Shown: positions 34,779-44,156 of the stretch, one piece after another
Layout: every line of letters begins with the position of its first letter
Numbering within the stretch: position 1 is the first letter of the stretch
From: Nonomuraea polychroma
Lineage (GTDB): Bacteria > Actinomycetota > Actinomycetes > Streptosporangiales > Streptosporangiaceae
Assembly: GCF_004011505.1 (NCBI RefSeq)
Contig: NZ_SAUN01000001.1
Coordinates: 6,909,501 to 6,973,500, forward strand
Length of the DNA stretch: 64,000 nt
Direction of reading: 5' to 3'
Made by a program: the position numbers and the translations under genes
The notes under the pieces: model-generated
What the model saw: the letters and a program-made list of their open reading frames with translations, nothing else
What the model was told of the DNA's origin: nothing
The model's database searches: none

Positions 34779-35996
34779 GTGACAGAGCAGTCCAGCACCA
34801 CATGGCCATGGCCGGATCTTCCGCCCGGACCGTTCGGCACCCCCTCGCACGAACTGGGCCGCAGGCACGCGGAGGCTCCACTGGAGCACACCACGATGCC
34901 GAGCGGAGACCAGGTCCCGATGATCGTCCGGTACGAAGACGTCCGCACGGTCCTCACCTCACCGGCCAGCAGCCGCAACCTGCGGACCCCCGGCCTGCCC
35001 AGGATGGTCAGCGGCACGGCGTTGGAGGACGATCCCGCGGCGCTGATCAACCAGGATCCGCCGGAGCACACCCGCTACCGGCGCATCATGCAGGGCACCT
35101 TCACCCCCCGGCACATCGAGCGCTGGCGGCCGCGCGCCGCGGCCATCGCCAACGAGCTGATCGACGCGGCCGGCCAGGAGTTCGACGTGGTCACGGACTT
35201 CGCGCTGCCGCTGCCCGCGCGGGTGATCTGCGAGATGCTCGGGGTGCCGATGGACCGGTTCGAGCAGTTCCGCGGCTGGACCGAGATGTTCCTGTCCACC
35301 TCCCAGGCGAGCGCCGAAGCCAGAGGATCCGGTTTCGCCGCGTTCATGGCCTACGCCCGCGAGCTGATCAAGGCCCACCGGACCAGGCCCGGCAACGACC
35401 TCATCGACCTGCTCATCGACGCGCGCGACGAGGGTGACAGGCTCAGCGAGGACGAGCTGACCCACATGGTGTTCACCTTGATCATGGCCGGGCACGAGAC
35501 GACCGCGTCGATGATCATCCGGGGCACGTTCCGCCTGCTGCACCACCCTGACCAGTACGCGCTGCTGGTAGCCCGTCCCGAGCTGCTGGAGCCGGCGGTG
35601 GAGGAGATCCTGCGCTGCGAGGGTCCCGGAGGGAACGGCCTGCTCCGGCGGGTCACCGAGGACCTCGACCTGTCCGACGGCACCATCCCCGCCGGGACCG
35701 TCGTGCTCCCCAACCCCACCGCCGCCAACCACGATCCATCGGCGTTCGACGATCCGCTGCGGTTCGACATCCAGCGGTTCGCCGGCTCCCCCGCGCCCAA
35801 CGCGCACCTGGCCTTCGGCCACGGCACCCACTATTGCCTCGGCGCGAATCTGGCCAGGATGGAACTGCAGGAGGCCTTCCGCGCCTTGGCGACGCGGCTG
35901 CCCGGCCTGCACGCGCAGGAGGACCTGTCGACCGTGCGGTGGAGCGACGACGGGTTGATCTACCGGCCGCTCCGGCTCCTGGTCAAGGGCGGCTGA
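34779..35996 (+). CDS. Cytochrome P450
   Basis: Soluble bacterial P450 of 405 residues. The I-helix oxygen-binding motif is MAGHETTAS, the K-helix ExxR is EEILR and the heme-binding loop with the cysteine thiolate is FGHGTHYCLG. The GTG at 34779 (GGGAGG upstream) gives the usual 400-residue length; upstream in-frame codons to 34692 lack a good site. Redox partners (ferredoxin, reductase) are not nearby. The style is of the CYP105/107-like group acting on secondary metabolites, steroids or xenobiotics; the substrate is unknown. A palindromic terminator follows. Confidence 0.94.
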   Translation: MTEQSSTTWPWPDLPPGPFGTPSHELGRRHAEAPLEHTTMPSGDQVPMIVRYEDVRTVLTSPASSRNLRTPGLPRMVSGTALEDDPAALINQDPPEHTRYRRIMQGTFTPRHIERWRPRAAAIANELIDAAGQEFDVVTDFALPLPARVICEMLGVPMDRFEQFRGWTEMFLSTSQASAEARGSGFAAFMAYARELIKAHRTRPGNDLIDLLIDARDEGDRLSEDELTHMVFTLIMAGHETTASMIIRGTFRLLHHPDQYALLVARPELLEPAVEEILRCEGPGGNGLLRRVTEDLDLSDGTIPAGTVVLPNPTAANHDPSAFDDPLRFDIQRFAGSPAPNAHLAFGHGTHYCLGANLARMELQEAFRALATRLPGLHAQEDLSTVRWSDDGLIYRPLRLLVKGG

Positions 35997-35999
35997 GGC

Positions 36000-36027
36000 G
36001 AGGTGCAGGCGGCGCCGCCAGCACCTC
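36000..36027. terminator. Near-perfect palindromic hairpin after P450
   Basis: GAGGTGC-A-GGCGGC / GCCGCC-A-GCACCTC: 13 pairs interrupted by one A:A mismatch, seven bases after the P450 stop. Confidence 0.5.
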
Positions 36028-36076
36028 CGACGGCGCCCGAAGCGCGTCCTAGGGCAATTTGTAGAACAGGCGTACG

Positions 36077-36436
36077 ATGCCGTACGTGATCGACGATGAC
36101 ATCGTGACACGGCTGCGGAAGATCTGCCTGGCGCTGCCGGAGGCGGCCGAGAAACCGTTCGGCGGCCACACCGCACCGTCCTTCCGGGTCCGGGAGAAGT
36201 TGTTCCTGATGACCAGCGAGGATGGGCTGACGATGATGTTCAAGGGCGGTCCGGGCGTGCAGGAAGCCCTGGTGTCGTCCGCCCCGGACCGCTTCTTCGT
36301 ACCGGCGTACGTCGGAGCCAAGGGGTGGGTCGGTGCCCGGCTCGACGTGGAGCAGGACTGGGACGAGATGGACGAGCTGATCAGAGACAGCTACCGCCTG
36401 ATCGCCCCGAAGCGGCTGGTGGCACTCATGGACTGA
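36077..36436 (+). CDS. MmcQ/YjbR-family DNA-binding protein
   Basis: A 119-residue protein of the MmcQ/YjbR (CyaY-like fold) family. Hallmarks are VTRLRKICLALPEAAEKPFGGHTAPSFRV at the N-terminus, a central LFLMTSEDGLTMMFKGGPGVQEAL and the C-terminal GAKGWVGARLD with a WDEMDELIRDSYRLIAPKRL helix. E. coli YjbR binds DNA in vitro but its role is unclear. Complete, single gene, ending 15 bp from a convergent lipoprotein gene. Confidence 0.92.
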   Translation: MPYVIDDDIVTRLRKICLALPEAAEKPFGGHTAPSFRVREKLFLMTSEDGLTMMFKGGPGVQEALVSSAPDRFFVPAYVGAKGWVGARLDVEQDWDEMDELIRDSYRLIAPKRLVALMD

Positions 36437-36451
36437 CGAGCCCCGTGACGC

Positions 36452-37666
36452 TCAGCCTGGGACCCGTTCGGCGTGCCGCACCTCCTGCAGGCCGGGCAGC
36501 GTGAATGCGCCCAGCCTGGCCCCCGTGTCCAGGTCCAGCCGGATCACCTGATCGCCTGCCCCTGCCAGCAGCTCATCGGCCGTCAAGACCACGCCACGGG
36601 CGGGGCCGGGCAGCGCCCAGTCGGCCACCGGTGCCAGCGTCTCCCCGTCGGCCACCAGCACCCGCGACCCCACCGCCAGGTAAACGCGCCGACCGCCCGC
36701 CGCCGCGTACGCCGTTCCCCCGGGCTGCTTGCCGAGCCGGCCGCTGCGCCGGATCGCCTGGTCCTCGGTGGAGGCCACCACGACGCTGCCGGTGGAGGCG
36801 TCGAAGGCGTACAGCCGCTTGGCCGCCGCGTCCAGTGCGATCGTGTGCGCCTCGGGCGGGCCAAGCCCGAACGGCGCGGGCAGGTCCAGGCAGTAGGCCC
36901 ACCGCTGATCCAGGTTGAGCACGTGCACGAACGCATGCACGCCAGGACTCTGGTCCCGCCCCGCCACCAGGTCACGCGTGTGCAGATGGTCGTCCTGGTG
37001 GGTGTAGAGCGTATAGAGCACACCCGCGGCGGAATCGCGCACGGCCTGGCGTCCCCGCCCGCGCATCTCCTCCTCCGCGCCCGACGGGACCGGCGTCTTG
37101 TCCCGCGTCTGCAGCGGCCCGACCGTGCCGGCGTCCACGTCGTACATCCGCACCCGATACCGATCGGGCCGCTCGGGCGGCAGGTGATCCAGCAGGTACA
37201 TGGCCAGGCCGTCACCGGAGAACGCCTCGGGCTCGATGTTGCCGTCAAGCTCGACCGTCCGGGCGCCGCCCTCGCCGACCAGCGTGATGCTGGTACGGCG
37301 GCGCGGCCCGGGCAGCGGTCCCACCGCGATCACCTGGGTGGAGACGGCCTTGATCTGCACGCCGGCGACCGGCTCGTCCGCCACCAGGGCGCCGGAGCCG
37401 GCCTCGTAGCTGCGCAGGCGGCCGTCCTTGAGCTGGTGGATGGTGCTCCAGGTGCCGTCGGCCACGGCACCTGGATAGGCGGCCGTGACCGTACCCTTGG
37501 CCAGATCGACCACGGCCAGCCCCGCGGCGGTCGTGGCGAACAGCCGACCCGGCTTGGGGGCGGGGGCCGTCGGCACGCTCTTGGGGGCGGGCCGCTCCGC
37601 GGCGCAGGCCGACACCGCGGCCACCGCGCCGAACGCGAATACCTGACGTCTCGTTACAGAGGACAC
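36452..37666 (-). CDS. Lipoprotein with beta-propeller-like domain
   Basis: A 404-residue exported protein of unknown function. The N-terminus has a twin-arginine pattern (SSVTRRQVFAFGAVAAVSAC) ending in a lipobox VSAC, so it is probably a Tat-routed lipoprotein. A Pro/Ala linker is followed by repeated beta segments (FATTAAGLAVVDLAKGTV, RVRMYDVDAGTVGPL, HTIALDAAAKRLYAFDASTGSV, RRVYLAVGSRVLVADGETLAPV, DQVIRLDLDTGARLGAF) that look like seven propeller blades. No enzymatic motif. It is alone, 66 bp from the end of the sugar operon. Confidence 0.85.
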   Translation of the reverse strand: MSSVTRRQVFAFGAVAAVSACAAERPAPKSVPTAPAPKPGRLFATTAAGLAVVDLAKGTVTAAYPGAVADGTWSTIHQLKDGRLRSYEAGSGALVADEPVAGVQIKAVSTQVIAVGPLPGPRRRTSITLVGEGGARTVELDGNIEPEAFSGDGLAMYLLDHLPPERPDRYRVRMYDVDAGTVGPLQTRDKTPVPSGAEEEMRGRGRQAVRDSAAGVLYTLYTHQDDHLHTRDLVAGRDQSPGVHAFVHVLNLDQRWAYCLDLPAPFGLGPPEAHTIALDAAAKRLYAFDASTGSVVVASTEDQAIRRSGRLGKQPGGTAYAAAGGRRVYLAVGSRVLVADGETLAPVADWALPGPARGVVLTADELLAGAGDQVIRLDLDTGARLGAFTLPGLQEVRHAERVPG

Positions 37667-37732
37667 GCCCTCCTTACACCGCCCACACCCGCCAGGTTCC
37701 CGCCGCCACGTGACCGGGTTGATCGATTGCCG

Positions 37733-38839
37733 TCAGCCGGGCGAGTCCGTACCGCGTGGTGTCCAGGACTCCAGCCGCGAGCGGATCTCCTCGCGGACGG
37801 GAAGGGACAGCGCCTCGTGATAGGCCTGCTCCAGCAACGCGTCGATCTGGACCCGCGTACCCGACTCCGCCGACCGCACGGCCGCCTCCACCATGGCGAG
37901 GCTGCGGACGTTGCGGGCGATCGCCCCGGACGGCTCCGCGCCGGTGCGGAGTGCCGCGACGAACTCCTCCAGCGCCCCGGCGATCTGCTCATTGCCGCCC
38001 GGCGGCACGTCCGCCGCGCCGCTGACGCTGGAGGTGACACGGCCCTCGCCGTCCCAGGTCGCGGTGCCGCCGGAACCGGTGGCCCGCCACTCGCCGTTCC
38101 AGGACGTCTCCAGCCCGTCCGCGCACCAGGCGCCCGTGTACACGTAACGGGTGCCGTCGTCGAAGAGGAACGTCGCCGTCGCCGCCGCATCGCCCCTGTA
38201 CCAGCTCCAGACGGGGTTCCAGGTCTCGCAGCTCACCGAGACCGGCTCCGCGCCGAGCAGGTAGCGGGCCGCGTCGAAGGCGTGGATGGCCATGTCCACC
38301 AGCAGCGGCTGCTCCATCTCGTCGCGGAAGCCGCCGAAGCGCGGGCCGCGGAAGAAACCGGTGGTGAGCAGGCCGGGCGTGCCGAGCTCGGCGACGCGGC
38401 GACGGTATTCCGCCAGGGCGGCGTAGTACCGGCGCGACTGACTGATCATCAGCAGCCGGCCGGCCGCCTCCGCGGCGGCGACCTGGATCACCGCCTCGGC
38501 CAGCGTCGGCGCGGCGGGCTTCTCGCACAGGACCGGGACCCCGGCGAAGAGCGCCTCGATGTTCACCTCACTGTGGGCCGCCGGGACGGTGACGTTCACG
38601 ACGGCGTCCGGTTCGGTGGCCGTGAGCAGGCCGCCGAGGGAGACGTCCACCTTGGCGTCGGCGCCGACCGCGCGTACGGCCGCCTCCGCCCGATCGACGT
38701 CGAGGTCGGCCACCCCGACGAGCTCGACGTCGTCGGACGCGGTCAGGGTGCGCATCCAGGCCAGACCCATCGACCCTGCCCCGACCTGCACCACACGGAG
38801 AGGACGCGCCGGATCGTCGACGCGGGGGAAGGCGCTCAC
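37733..38839 (-). CDS. Gfo/Idh/MocA-family oxidoreductase
   Basis: A 368-residue NAD(P)-dependent sugar oxidoreductase. The Rossmann motif is [17 protein letters not shown], the conserved EKP of the cofactor site is [12 protein letters not shown], and the substrate half has the His/Asp region [14 protein letters not shown] and C-terminal strand-rich domain. It overlaps the ThuA gene by 4 bp and closes an operon with two permeases and a binding protein. In rhizobia, ThuB (Gfo/Idh) and ThuA together handle 3-keto derivatives of trehalose-like disaccharides, so oxidation of an imported glycoside at C3 is a reasonable inference. The sugar is not known. Confidence 0.93.
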   Translation of the reverse strand: MSAFPRVDDPARPLRVVQVGAGSMGLAWMRTLTASDDVELVGVADLDVDRAEAAVRAVGADAKVDVSLGGLLTATEPDAVVNVTVPAAHSEVNIEALFAGVPVLCEKPAAPTLAEAVIQVAAAEAAGRLLMISQSRRYYAALAEYRRRVAELGTPGLLTTGFFRGPRFGGFRDEMEQPLLVDMAIHAFDAARYLLGAEPVSVSCETWNPVWSWYRGDAAATATFLFDDGTRYVYTGAWCADGLETSWNGEWRATGSGGTATWDGEGRVTSSVSGAADVPPGGNEQIAGALEEFVAALRTGAEPSGAIARNVRSLAMVEAAVRSAESGTRVQIDALLEQAYHEALSLPVREEIRSRLESWTPRGTDSPG

Positions 38840-39630
38840 TCGGCGCTCTCTTCGCCGGACTCCTTGTTGTGCATCGCGCCGCGGTAGCCGTGCCCGTTGA
38901 AGAAGTCGCCCATGTCATAGCGGAGCAGGATCGGCACCTCCCGCTCCGGCCGGTCGCTGACCGCCCACTCGACGCCGTTGGCGATGACGTGCAGCACGTC
39001 CGGATGGTGGTACACCGGATAGTCCTGGTCGCCGGGGCTGAAGTAGAAGATCTTGCCGTTGCCGCGCCGGAAGGTGCAGCCGCTGCGGAACACCTCGCCG
39101 CCGGTGAAGGAGCTGATGAAGATCAGCTCGTCGGGCGTCGGGATGTCGAACTGCTCGCCGTACATCTCCTGGGCGGGGATCTCGATGGGATGCGGGATGC
39201 CGCGGGCGATGGGGTGGGTCGGGTCCACCGTCCAGACCAGCTCTCGGTCGTTGGCGCTGCGCCAGCGCAGCGTGCACGTGGTGCCCATGAGCTTGGTGAA
39301 GATCTTCGACCAGTGGCCGGAGTGCAGCACCACCAGGCCCATGCCCGACAGGACGTGCCGGTGCACCCGCTCGACCACTTCGTCGGACACCTCGCCATGA
39401 GCGGTGTGGCCCCACCACGTGAGGACGTCGGTGCCGGCGAGCACCTCCTCGGTCAGGCCGTGCTCGGGGTCGTCGAGCGTGGCCGTGGTGACGACCGCCT
39501 TCTCCCCCAGCCAGTGCTCGATCCCGCGGCGGATGGCGTTGTGCATGCCATCCGGATAGATCTTGGCCACACTGGGTTCGACCTGCTCGTGGCGGTTCTC
39601 ACCCCACACCATGACGCGAATCGGTCGCAT
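38836..39630 (-). CDS. ThuA-domain protein (trehalose-utilisation type)
   Basis: A 264-residue ThuA-like protein with a class I glutamine-amidotransferase-like fold. Recognisable segments are [68 protein letters not shown]-type spacing, [17 protein letters not shown] and [21 protein letters not shown]. The ATG at 39630 has GAGGAAGGA upstream. Its product overlaps the Gfo/Idh gene by 4 bp, so the two proteins probably act in sequence on keto-glycosides. ThuA proteins from rhizobia are needed for catabolism of trehalose or related sugars; exact chemistry here is inferred. Confidence 0.93.
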   Translation of the reverse strand: MRPIRVMVWGENRHEQVEPSVAKIYPDGMHNAIRRGIEHWLGEKAVVTTATLDDPEHGLTEEVLAGTDVLTWWGHTAHGEVSDEVVERVHRHVLSGMGLVVLHSGHWSKIFTKLMGTTCTLRWRSANDRELVWTVDPTHPIARGIPHPIEIPAQEMYGEQFDIPTPDELIFISSFTGGEVFRSGCTFRRGNGKIFYFSPGDQDYPVYHHPDVLHVIANGVEWAVSDRPEREVPILLRYDMGDFFNGHGYRGAMHNKESGEESAE

Positions 39631-39653
39631 AAGACATTCCTTCCTCAATGGAT

Positions 39654-40472
39654 TCATTTGACGGCGCCGCTGACGGCGCCCGCCGCGATGTAGCGCTGGG
39701 CGAAGATCAGCAGCAGGGCCGCCGGGACGGAGGCGAGCACCGCGGTCGCCATGACGGCGCCCCAGTCCTGCGTGTTCGCGCTGATGTAGTCGTAGATGCC
39801 AAGGGTGATGGGCCGCACTTCGGGCGTGCTGGTCAGGGTGAGGGCGAAGAGGAAATCGCTCCACGCCGACAGGAAGGTGAACAGGGCCGCGGTCACGAGC
39901 GCGTTCCTGCTGATCGGTACGACGATCGAGAGGAACGCCCGCAGGTTGCCGGCCCCGTCCACCATCGCGGCCTCCACGAGCGCCCCGGGGATGGCGCCCA
40001 TGAACGCGCGGATGAGCAGCACCGCGAACGGGATGCCCGCGGCGGTGTTGGCGAGGATCAGGCCGAAGACGTTGTTGATCAGGAAGAGCGAGTTGAAGAG
40101 GGGGTAGAGCGCGTTGGCGATGACCATGACGGGGATCATCTGCGTGATCAGCAGCACCAGCAGGAACACGCTGCTGCCCCGGGTACGGAACCGCGCCAGG
40201 CCGTAGGCGGCGGGCGTGGCGATGACCAGGGTCAGCACGACCGTCCCGAGGGCGACGATCAGGCTGGTGACGAAGTTCTGGCCCTGTTCGTCCAGCGCCT
40301 GCGCATATCCGGAGAAGGTCAGGTTGACCGGGAGGAACTCGGTGGAGGCCGCGCCGGAATCCGCCTGCAGGCTGCTGTTGAGCATCCAGTAGACCGGGAA
40401 GATCATCACGGCGAGGAAGACGATGCCCAGCACCGTCATGGGCAGCCGGCGCACGGTCGATGAGGGGTTCAC
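39654..40472 (-). CDS. Carbohydrate ABC transporter permease (MalG-like)
   Basis: Inner-membrane permease of 272 residues with six predicted helices and the EAA loop ([23 protein letters not shown]) that docks the ATPase. The GTG at 40472 overlaps the upstream permease stop by 4 bp. It partners the MalF-like permease and the downstream-named binding protein of the same operon. No ATPase gene is present in the operon; as is common in actinobacteria, a shared MsiK-type ATPase elsewhere would energise it. Confidence 0.95.
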   Translation of the reverse strand: MNPSSTVRRLPMTVLGIVFLAVMIFPVYWMLNSSLQADSGAASTEFLPVNLTFSGYAQALDEQGQNFVTSLIVALGTVVLTLVIATPAAYGLARFRTRGSSVFLLVLLITQMIPVMVIANALYPLFNSLFLINNVFGLILANTAAGIPFAVLLIRAFMGAIPGALVEAAMVDGAGNLRAFLSIVVPISRNALVTAALFTFLSAWSDFLFALTLTSTPEVRPITLGIYDYISANTQDWGAVMATAVLASVPAALLLIFAQRYIAAGAVSGAVK

Positions 40473-41419
40473 TCGTGGGCCTCCCGGCGGGAGATGGAGA
40501 GGTAGACCATGGCGAAGACGAGCGACACGACGATGAGGACGTTGCTGATCGCGGCGCCTTCCCCGAAGTTGAATTCGACGAACGACTTGTTGTAGGCGTT
40601 CGTGGCCAGCGTCTGGGTGGAGTTGGCCGGGCCGCCGCCGGTCAGGCCGAGGATGATGTCGACGACCTTGAGCGTGTAGACGACGCCGAGCACCAGGACG
40701 ACGCTCACCACGGATCTGATGCTCGGCCAGGTGATGTGCCTGAACGCCTTCCACCCGATCGCGCCGTCCAGCGATCCCGCCTCGTACAGCTCGCGCGGAA
40801 CCGCCTGCAGGCCGCTGTAGAGGATCGCGACGTTGAACGGTATCCCCAGCCAGATGTTCACCCCGATGACCCCGATGAGCGCGAGGGTCGGGTCGACCAG
40901 CCACGGGACCGGATCGACGCCGAACAGGCCGAGAAACTGATTGAGGACGCCGCTCTCCTGGTCCAGCATCCATTTCCACACCGCGCTGGAGGCGATCAAG
41001 GGCAGCAGCCACGGCAGCAGCAACAACGACCGCAGGAAACCGCTCAGTGGGAAGGCACGCTTGAAGAACAGCGCCAGGGCCAGCCCGATCACGAACTGGA
41101 AGGAGATCGACCCGATCGTGAACAGGGCCGTGTTCACCAGGGTCGTGGTGAACAGGTGGCTGGAGAACGTCGTCACGTAGTTGGCCAGGCCGACCCAGGG
41201 CGCCTCGCCGCTGTAGAAGGTCGAGACCCCGTACTCCTGGAAACCCATGACGACGTTCTGGACGATCGGGTATCCGAAGAACATCGCCACGAACACGATG
41301 GCGGGCAGGCAGAACAGCCACTGCGCATGGCGCCGGAACAGGCGCATCCACGCCGCCTTGCGGCCGAGCCTGCCGAGGGAGTCCCCCGCGGCGGTGAGAC
41401 TGAGGTTGGCTGACGTCAT
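40469..41419 (-). CDS. Sugar ABC transporter permease (MalF-like)
   Basis: Inner-membrane permease of 316 residues: a cytoplasmic N-terminus, helix 1 ([28 protein letters not shown]), further helices and the EAA loop ([23 protein letters not shown]). It follows the solute-binding gene after 69 bp and overlaps the MalG-like gene by 4 bp. Together they form the channel of one importer. Confidence 0.95.
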   Translation of the reverse strand: MTSANLSLTAAGDSLGRLGRKAAWMRLFRRHAQWLFCLPAIVFVAMFFGYPIVQNVVMGFQEYGVSTFYSGEAPWVGLANYVTTFSSHLFTTTLVNTALFTIGSISFQFVIGLALALFFKRAFPLSGFLRSLLLLPWLLPLIASSAVWKWMLDQESGVLNQFLGLFGVDPVPWLVDPTLALIGVIGVNIWLGIPFNVAILYSGLQAVPRELYEAGSLDGAIGWKAFRHITWPSIRSVVSVVLVLGVVYTLKVVDIILGLTGGGPANSTQTLATNAYNKSFVEFNFGEGAAISNVLIVVSLVFAMVYLSISRREAHE

Positions 41420-41488
41420 GAGCCACTCCTTTCGATGAAGAACGAGGAGCCCGCGTGCCTCGGGACGGGCCGCCTCGTTGTCGAGTGG

Positions 41489-42715
41489 CTACTCGCCCTG
41501 TGCCTGCCGCAGCGCTTCGGCCGGTGGGGCGAGACCCGTCAGCGCGATCTGCACGGCGTTGTAGATCTTCGTGGCCGCCTTCGGCCAGCCCGGCCCGAGG
41601 ATCCCGGTACGCGAGCGCGCGTTCCGCACGGCGCCGACGAACGGCATGACCGTCTGGCTGGACTCCCCGAACTTCTGCGCGACGGCCGGGTCCGCCGGGA
41701 TGTTCTGCCTGACCTCGGCCGACTGGAGCTGGCTCGCCGATGAGACGAGACATTTCACGAACTGCCCGCTCTTGGCCATCTTGGCCTTGTCGCCGGTACG
41801 CGGAACCGTGAACATCTCACCGCCGAGCGGGGCCACCGGGGCTTGCGACGCCACCCGCGTGGGGATCGTGAACGTCCCCCAGTTCACGTCCTTCTGCTCT
41901 GTGAGCGTGGGGATCTGCCACGGGCCGTTGACCACCATCGCGGCCTTGCCCGCTATGAACTGGTCGATCACATCGTCCTGGCTCCAGATGACGGAGCTCT
42001 TGGACATGGACCCGTCGTTCTGCAGGTCGACGAGGAACTGCAGCGCCTGCGCGGTCTCCGGGGTCGTGATGTCCTGCTCCGAGCCGCCGTTGCTCCACAT
42101 GAACGGCAGGAACTGCCACGTGCCCTCGTAGGTGTTGATGTTGCTCATGGCGAAGCCGTAGCGGTCCCGCGAGGTCAGTTTCTTCGCGGTCGCCCGCAAC
42201 TCGTCCCACGTCCTCGGGGGCGAGGTGATGCCGGCGGCCTGGAACAGGTCCTTGTTGTAGAAGATGACGAGGGTGTTCACGGCGGGGGCGAGGCCGTACA
42301 GCTTGCCGTCGTACGTGCCCGCCTTCACGACGGACGGCACCAGGCCCTCGCCGCTGATGCCGTAGTCGCTCAGCGGTGAGAGCGCGCCGGAGGCGGCGAT
42401 CTGCTGACCGTCGGGATTGTCGAGCATCAGCACGTCAGGAAGGGTGCGTGAGGAGCTCTGCTGAAGCACTTTGGGGATCAGCCCGGGCCCCGGGACGTGG
42501 TTGATCTCGATGGTCACGCCGATGCTCTTCGCGCACGCCTGGTAGATCGGATCGTGCGCCTCGTCGTAGTAGTCCTGGATCGTCAAGGTGTTCTTCGCTT
42601 CAGCGTCGGCAGGATCCGCTCCACTGCATCCCGTCAGGGCGGTGAGGGGGAGGAGGGCCGCTGCCGCGACAGCCACTTTGGGCGCCTTCCCGCGGCGCTT
42701 CCGTGCTGTCTCCAT
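41489..42715 (-). CDS. Sugar ABC transporter solute-binding lipoprotein
   Basis: A 408-residue family 1 extracellular solute-binding protein. The ATG at 42715 gives a lipoprotein signal ending in LTALTGC. Domain marks: DVLMLDNPDGQQIAASGAL, YGLAPAVNTLVIFYNKDLFQAAGI, TYEGTWQFLPFMWSNGG and GKAAMVVNGPWQIPTL. It is the first gene of the operon with permeases, ThuA and Gfo/Idh, and diverges from the LacI regulator across 333 bp with operator-like palindromes. The ligand is probably a mono- or disaccharide; the ThuA/Gfo-Idh pair hints at a glycoside processed through a keto form. Confidence 0.95.
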   Translation of the reverse strand: METARKRRGKAPKVAVAAAALLPLTALTGCSGADPADAEAKNTLTIQDYYDEAHDPIYQACAKSIGVTIEINHVPGPGLIPKVLQQSSSRTLPDVLMLDNPDGQQIAASGALSPLSDYGISGEGLVPSVVKAGTYDGKLYGLAPAVNTLVIFYNKDLFQAAGITSPPRTWDELRATAKKLTSRDRYGFAMSNINTYEGTWQFLPFMWSNGGSEQDITTPETAQALQFLVDLQNDGSMSKSSVIWSQDDVIDQFIAGKAAMVVNGPWQIPTLTEQKDVNWGTFTIPTRVASQAPVAPLGGEMFTVPRTGDKAKMAKSGQFVKCLVSSASQLQSAEVRQNIPADPAVAQKFGESSQTVMPFVGAVRNARSRTGILGPGWPKAATKIYNAVQIALTGLAPPAEALRQAQGE

Positions 42716-43048
42716 GAGTGAGCTACTCCTTCTACGGAACCGGAATGCATCCGGCATATCCGTGCATGACCGCTTCGACGGTGCACGGCGTGTGGGGGCT
42801 TTTCGTCGAGTCGCGCTCGTCCAGCGGGAACCGTCACGAGCGGACGAGGGCCTCATCGTTTCGGGGCTATGGACACTGATCGATCAAAGCGCTTAACCGG
42901 CGGTCGCTTGTGAAGTATGTTGCGCCGATCGCCGGGCGATGTCAACAAGAAGTTAAGCGGTTTTACCAAAGGCGCTTGGGATATAGTCACAGTGCTTCGC
43001 GAGTTTCCTCGCACTTCGCGCGCCCTGAATAGCCGGGAGGCGGCATCC
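42716..43048. promoter_or_regulatory. Divergent control region of the sugar operon and its LacI gene
   Basis: 333 bp without a gene. AAGCGCTT (42887-42894), a core typical of LacI-family operators, is centred in the gap. A related AAGCGGTTTTAC lies at 42955-42966, closer to the LacI gene. On the operon side CCGGA/TCCGG arms (42740-42744, 42750-42754) could form a leader hairpin. I see nothing else. Confidence 0.55.
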
Positions 43049-44065
43049 ATGGTCACCATGCGCGACGTCGCCCAGCGCGCGAACGTCTCCATCGCCACGG
43101 TCTCCTTCGTCATCAACGGCACCAAGCCCGTCGCGCCGGAGACCAGGGCCCGCATCGAAGCGGCCATCGAGGAGCTCGACTACCGGCGAAACGTGGTCGC
43201 CCGCGCACTGGCCAGCTCGCGCACCCGCATCCTCGCGCTGCTGCATCCCGACTTCGAAGCCCGGCCGAACGCGACGGTGATCCAGTTCGTCATGAGCGCC
43301 GCCCATGGCGCCCGCGAGCGCGGCTACGACCTCGTGCTGTGGCCCGTGAACGACGACGAGCAGATGTCGCACCTGCTCGCCGGCGGCCTCGTCGACGGGG
43401 CGCTGCTCATGGAGGTCCAGATCCACGACTCCCGCGTCGACCGGCTCATCGCCTCGCGCGTCCCGTTCGCGCTGATCGGCCGGACCGGGAACGACGACCT
43501 GCCATTCGTCGACATCGACTTCGCCACCACGATCGACCAGGCGGTCGATCATCTCCGCTCGTACGGCCACCAGCGCATCGCACTGATCACCCAGCGGACG
43601 AAGGCGGCGCCGGAAAAGGAGCCCGGCCGGATCATGCGGGCGGAGGCCGCCTACCTCGACGCCATGGCGGCGCTCGGCCGCCCGCCCGTCGTCATCAGCG
43701 TGGAGGGCACCTCGGCCGGCGGCAGGGAGGCCGCGCGCACGCTGCACGACGACCACCCGGACACGACGGCCGTGATCCTCGTGAACGAAGGCGCCTCGGC
43801 GGGGCTAGTCAAGGGCACGCGCGCACTGGGCCGCGGCGTGCCGGACGATCTCTCCATCATCTCGGCATGGACCACCCGCGAGCTCGGCGAGATGATGGAG
43901 CCGTCGTTGACGGTCATGGCGGCGCCGGCTGCCGAGCTCGGCCGCCTCGCCGCCGACGCCCTGATCGATCAGCTCGAAGGCGTCCAGGACGCACCGCCGC
44001 ACATCCTCATCCCCTGCACCCTGGTGCCGGGCCAGTCAGTCGGCCCCGCACCGGTCCGCCCCTGA
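43049..44065 (+). CDS. LacI-family regulator of the ThuA/Gfo-Idh sugar operon
   Basis: A 338-residue repressor. The helix-turn-helix (TMRDVAQRANVSIATVSFVIN) and hinge (VARALASSRT) occupy the first 60 residues. The ligand-binding domain follows (ILALLHPDFEARPNATVIQFVMSAA, FALIGRTGNDDLPFVDIDFATT, VILVNEGASAGLVKGTRALGRGVPDDLSIIS). The ATG at 43049 has GGGAGG upstream and gives the normal family length. It diverges from the sugar transport operon and surely responds to its substrate or a product. Confidence 0.93.
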   Translation: MVTMRDVAQRANVSIATVSFVINGTKPVAPETRARIEAAIEELDYRRNVVARALASSRTRILALLHPDFEARPNATVIQFVMSAAHGARERGYDLVLWPVNDDEQMSHLLAGGLVDGALLMEVQIHDSRVDRLIASRVPFALIGRTGNDDLPFVDIDFATTIDQAVDHLRSYGHQRIALITQRTKAAPEKEPGRIMRAEAAYLDAMAALGRPPVVISVEGTSAGGREAARTLHDDHPDTTAVILVNEGASAGLVKGTRALGRGVPDDLSIISAWTTRELGEMMEPSLTVMAAPAAELGRLAADALIDQLEGVQDAPPHILIPCTLVPGQSVGPAPVRP

Positions 44066-44156
44066 CGGATCCTGGGTGGCGGCCGCTGCGTGCTCGACGT
44101 CTACCAGCCGGCGGGCATGCCGACGTACGGCGACTCACCCAGGAGAGCCGGTCACC

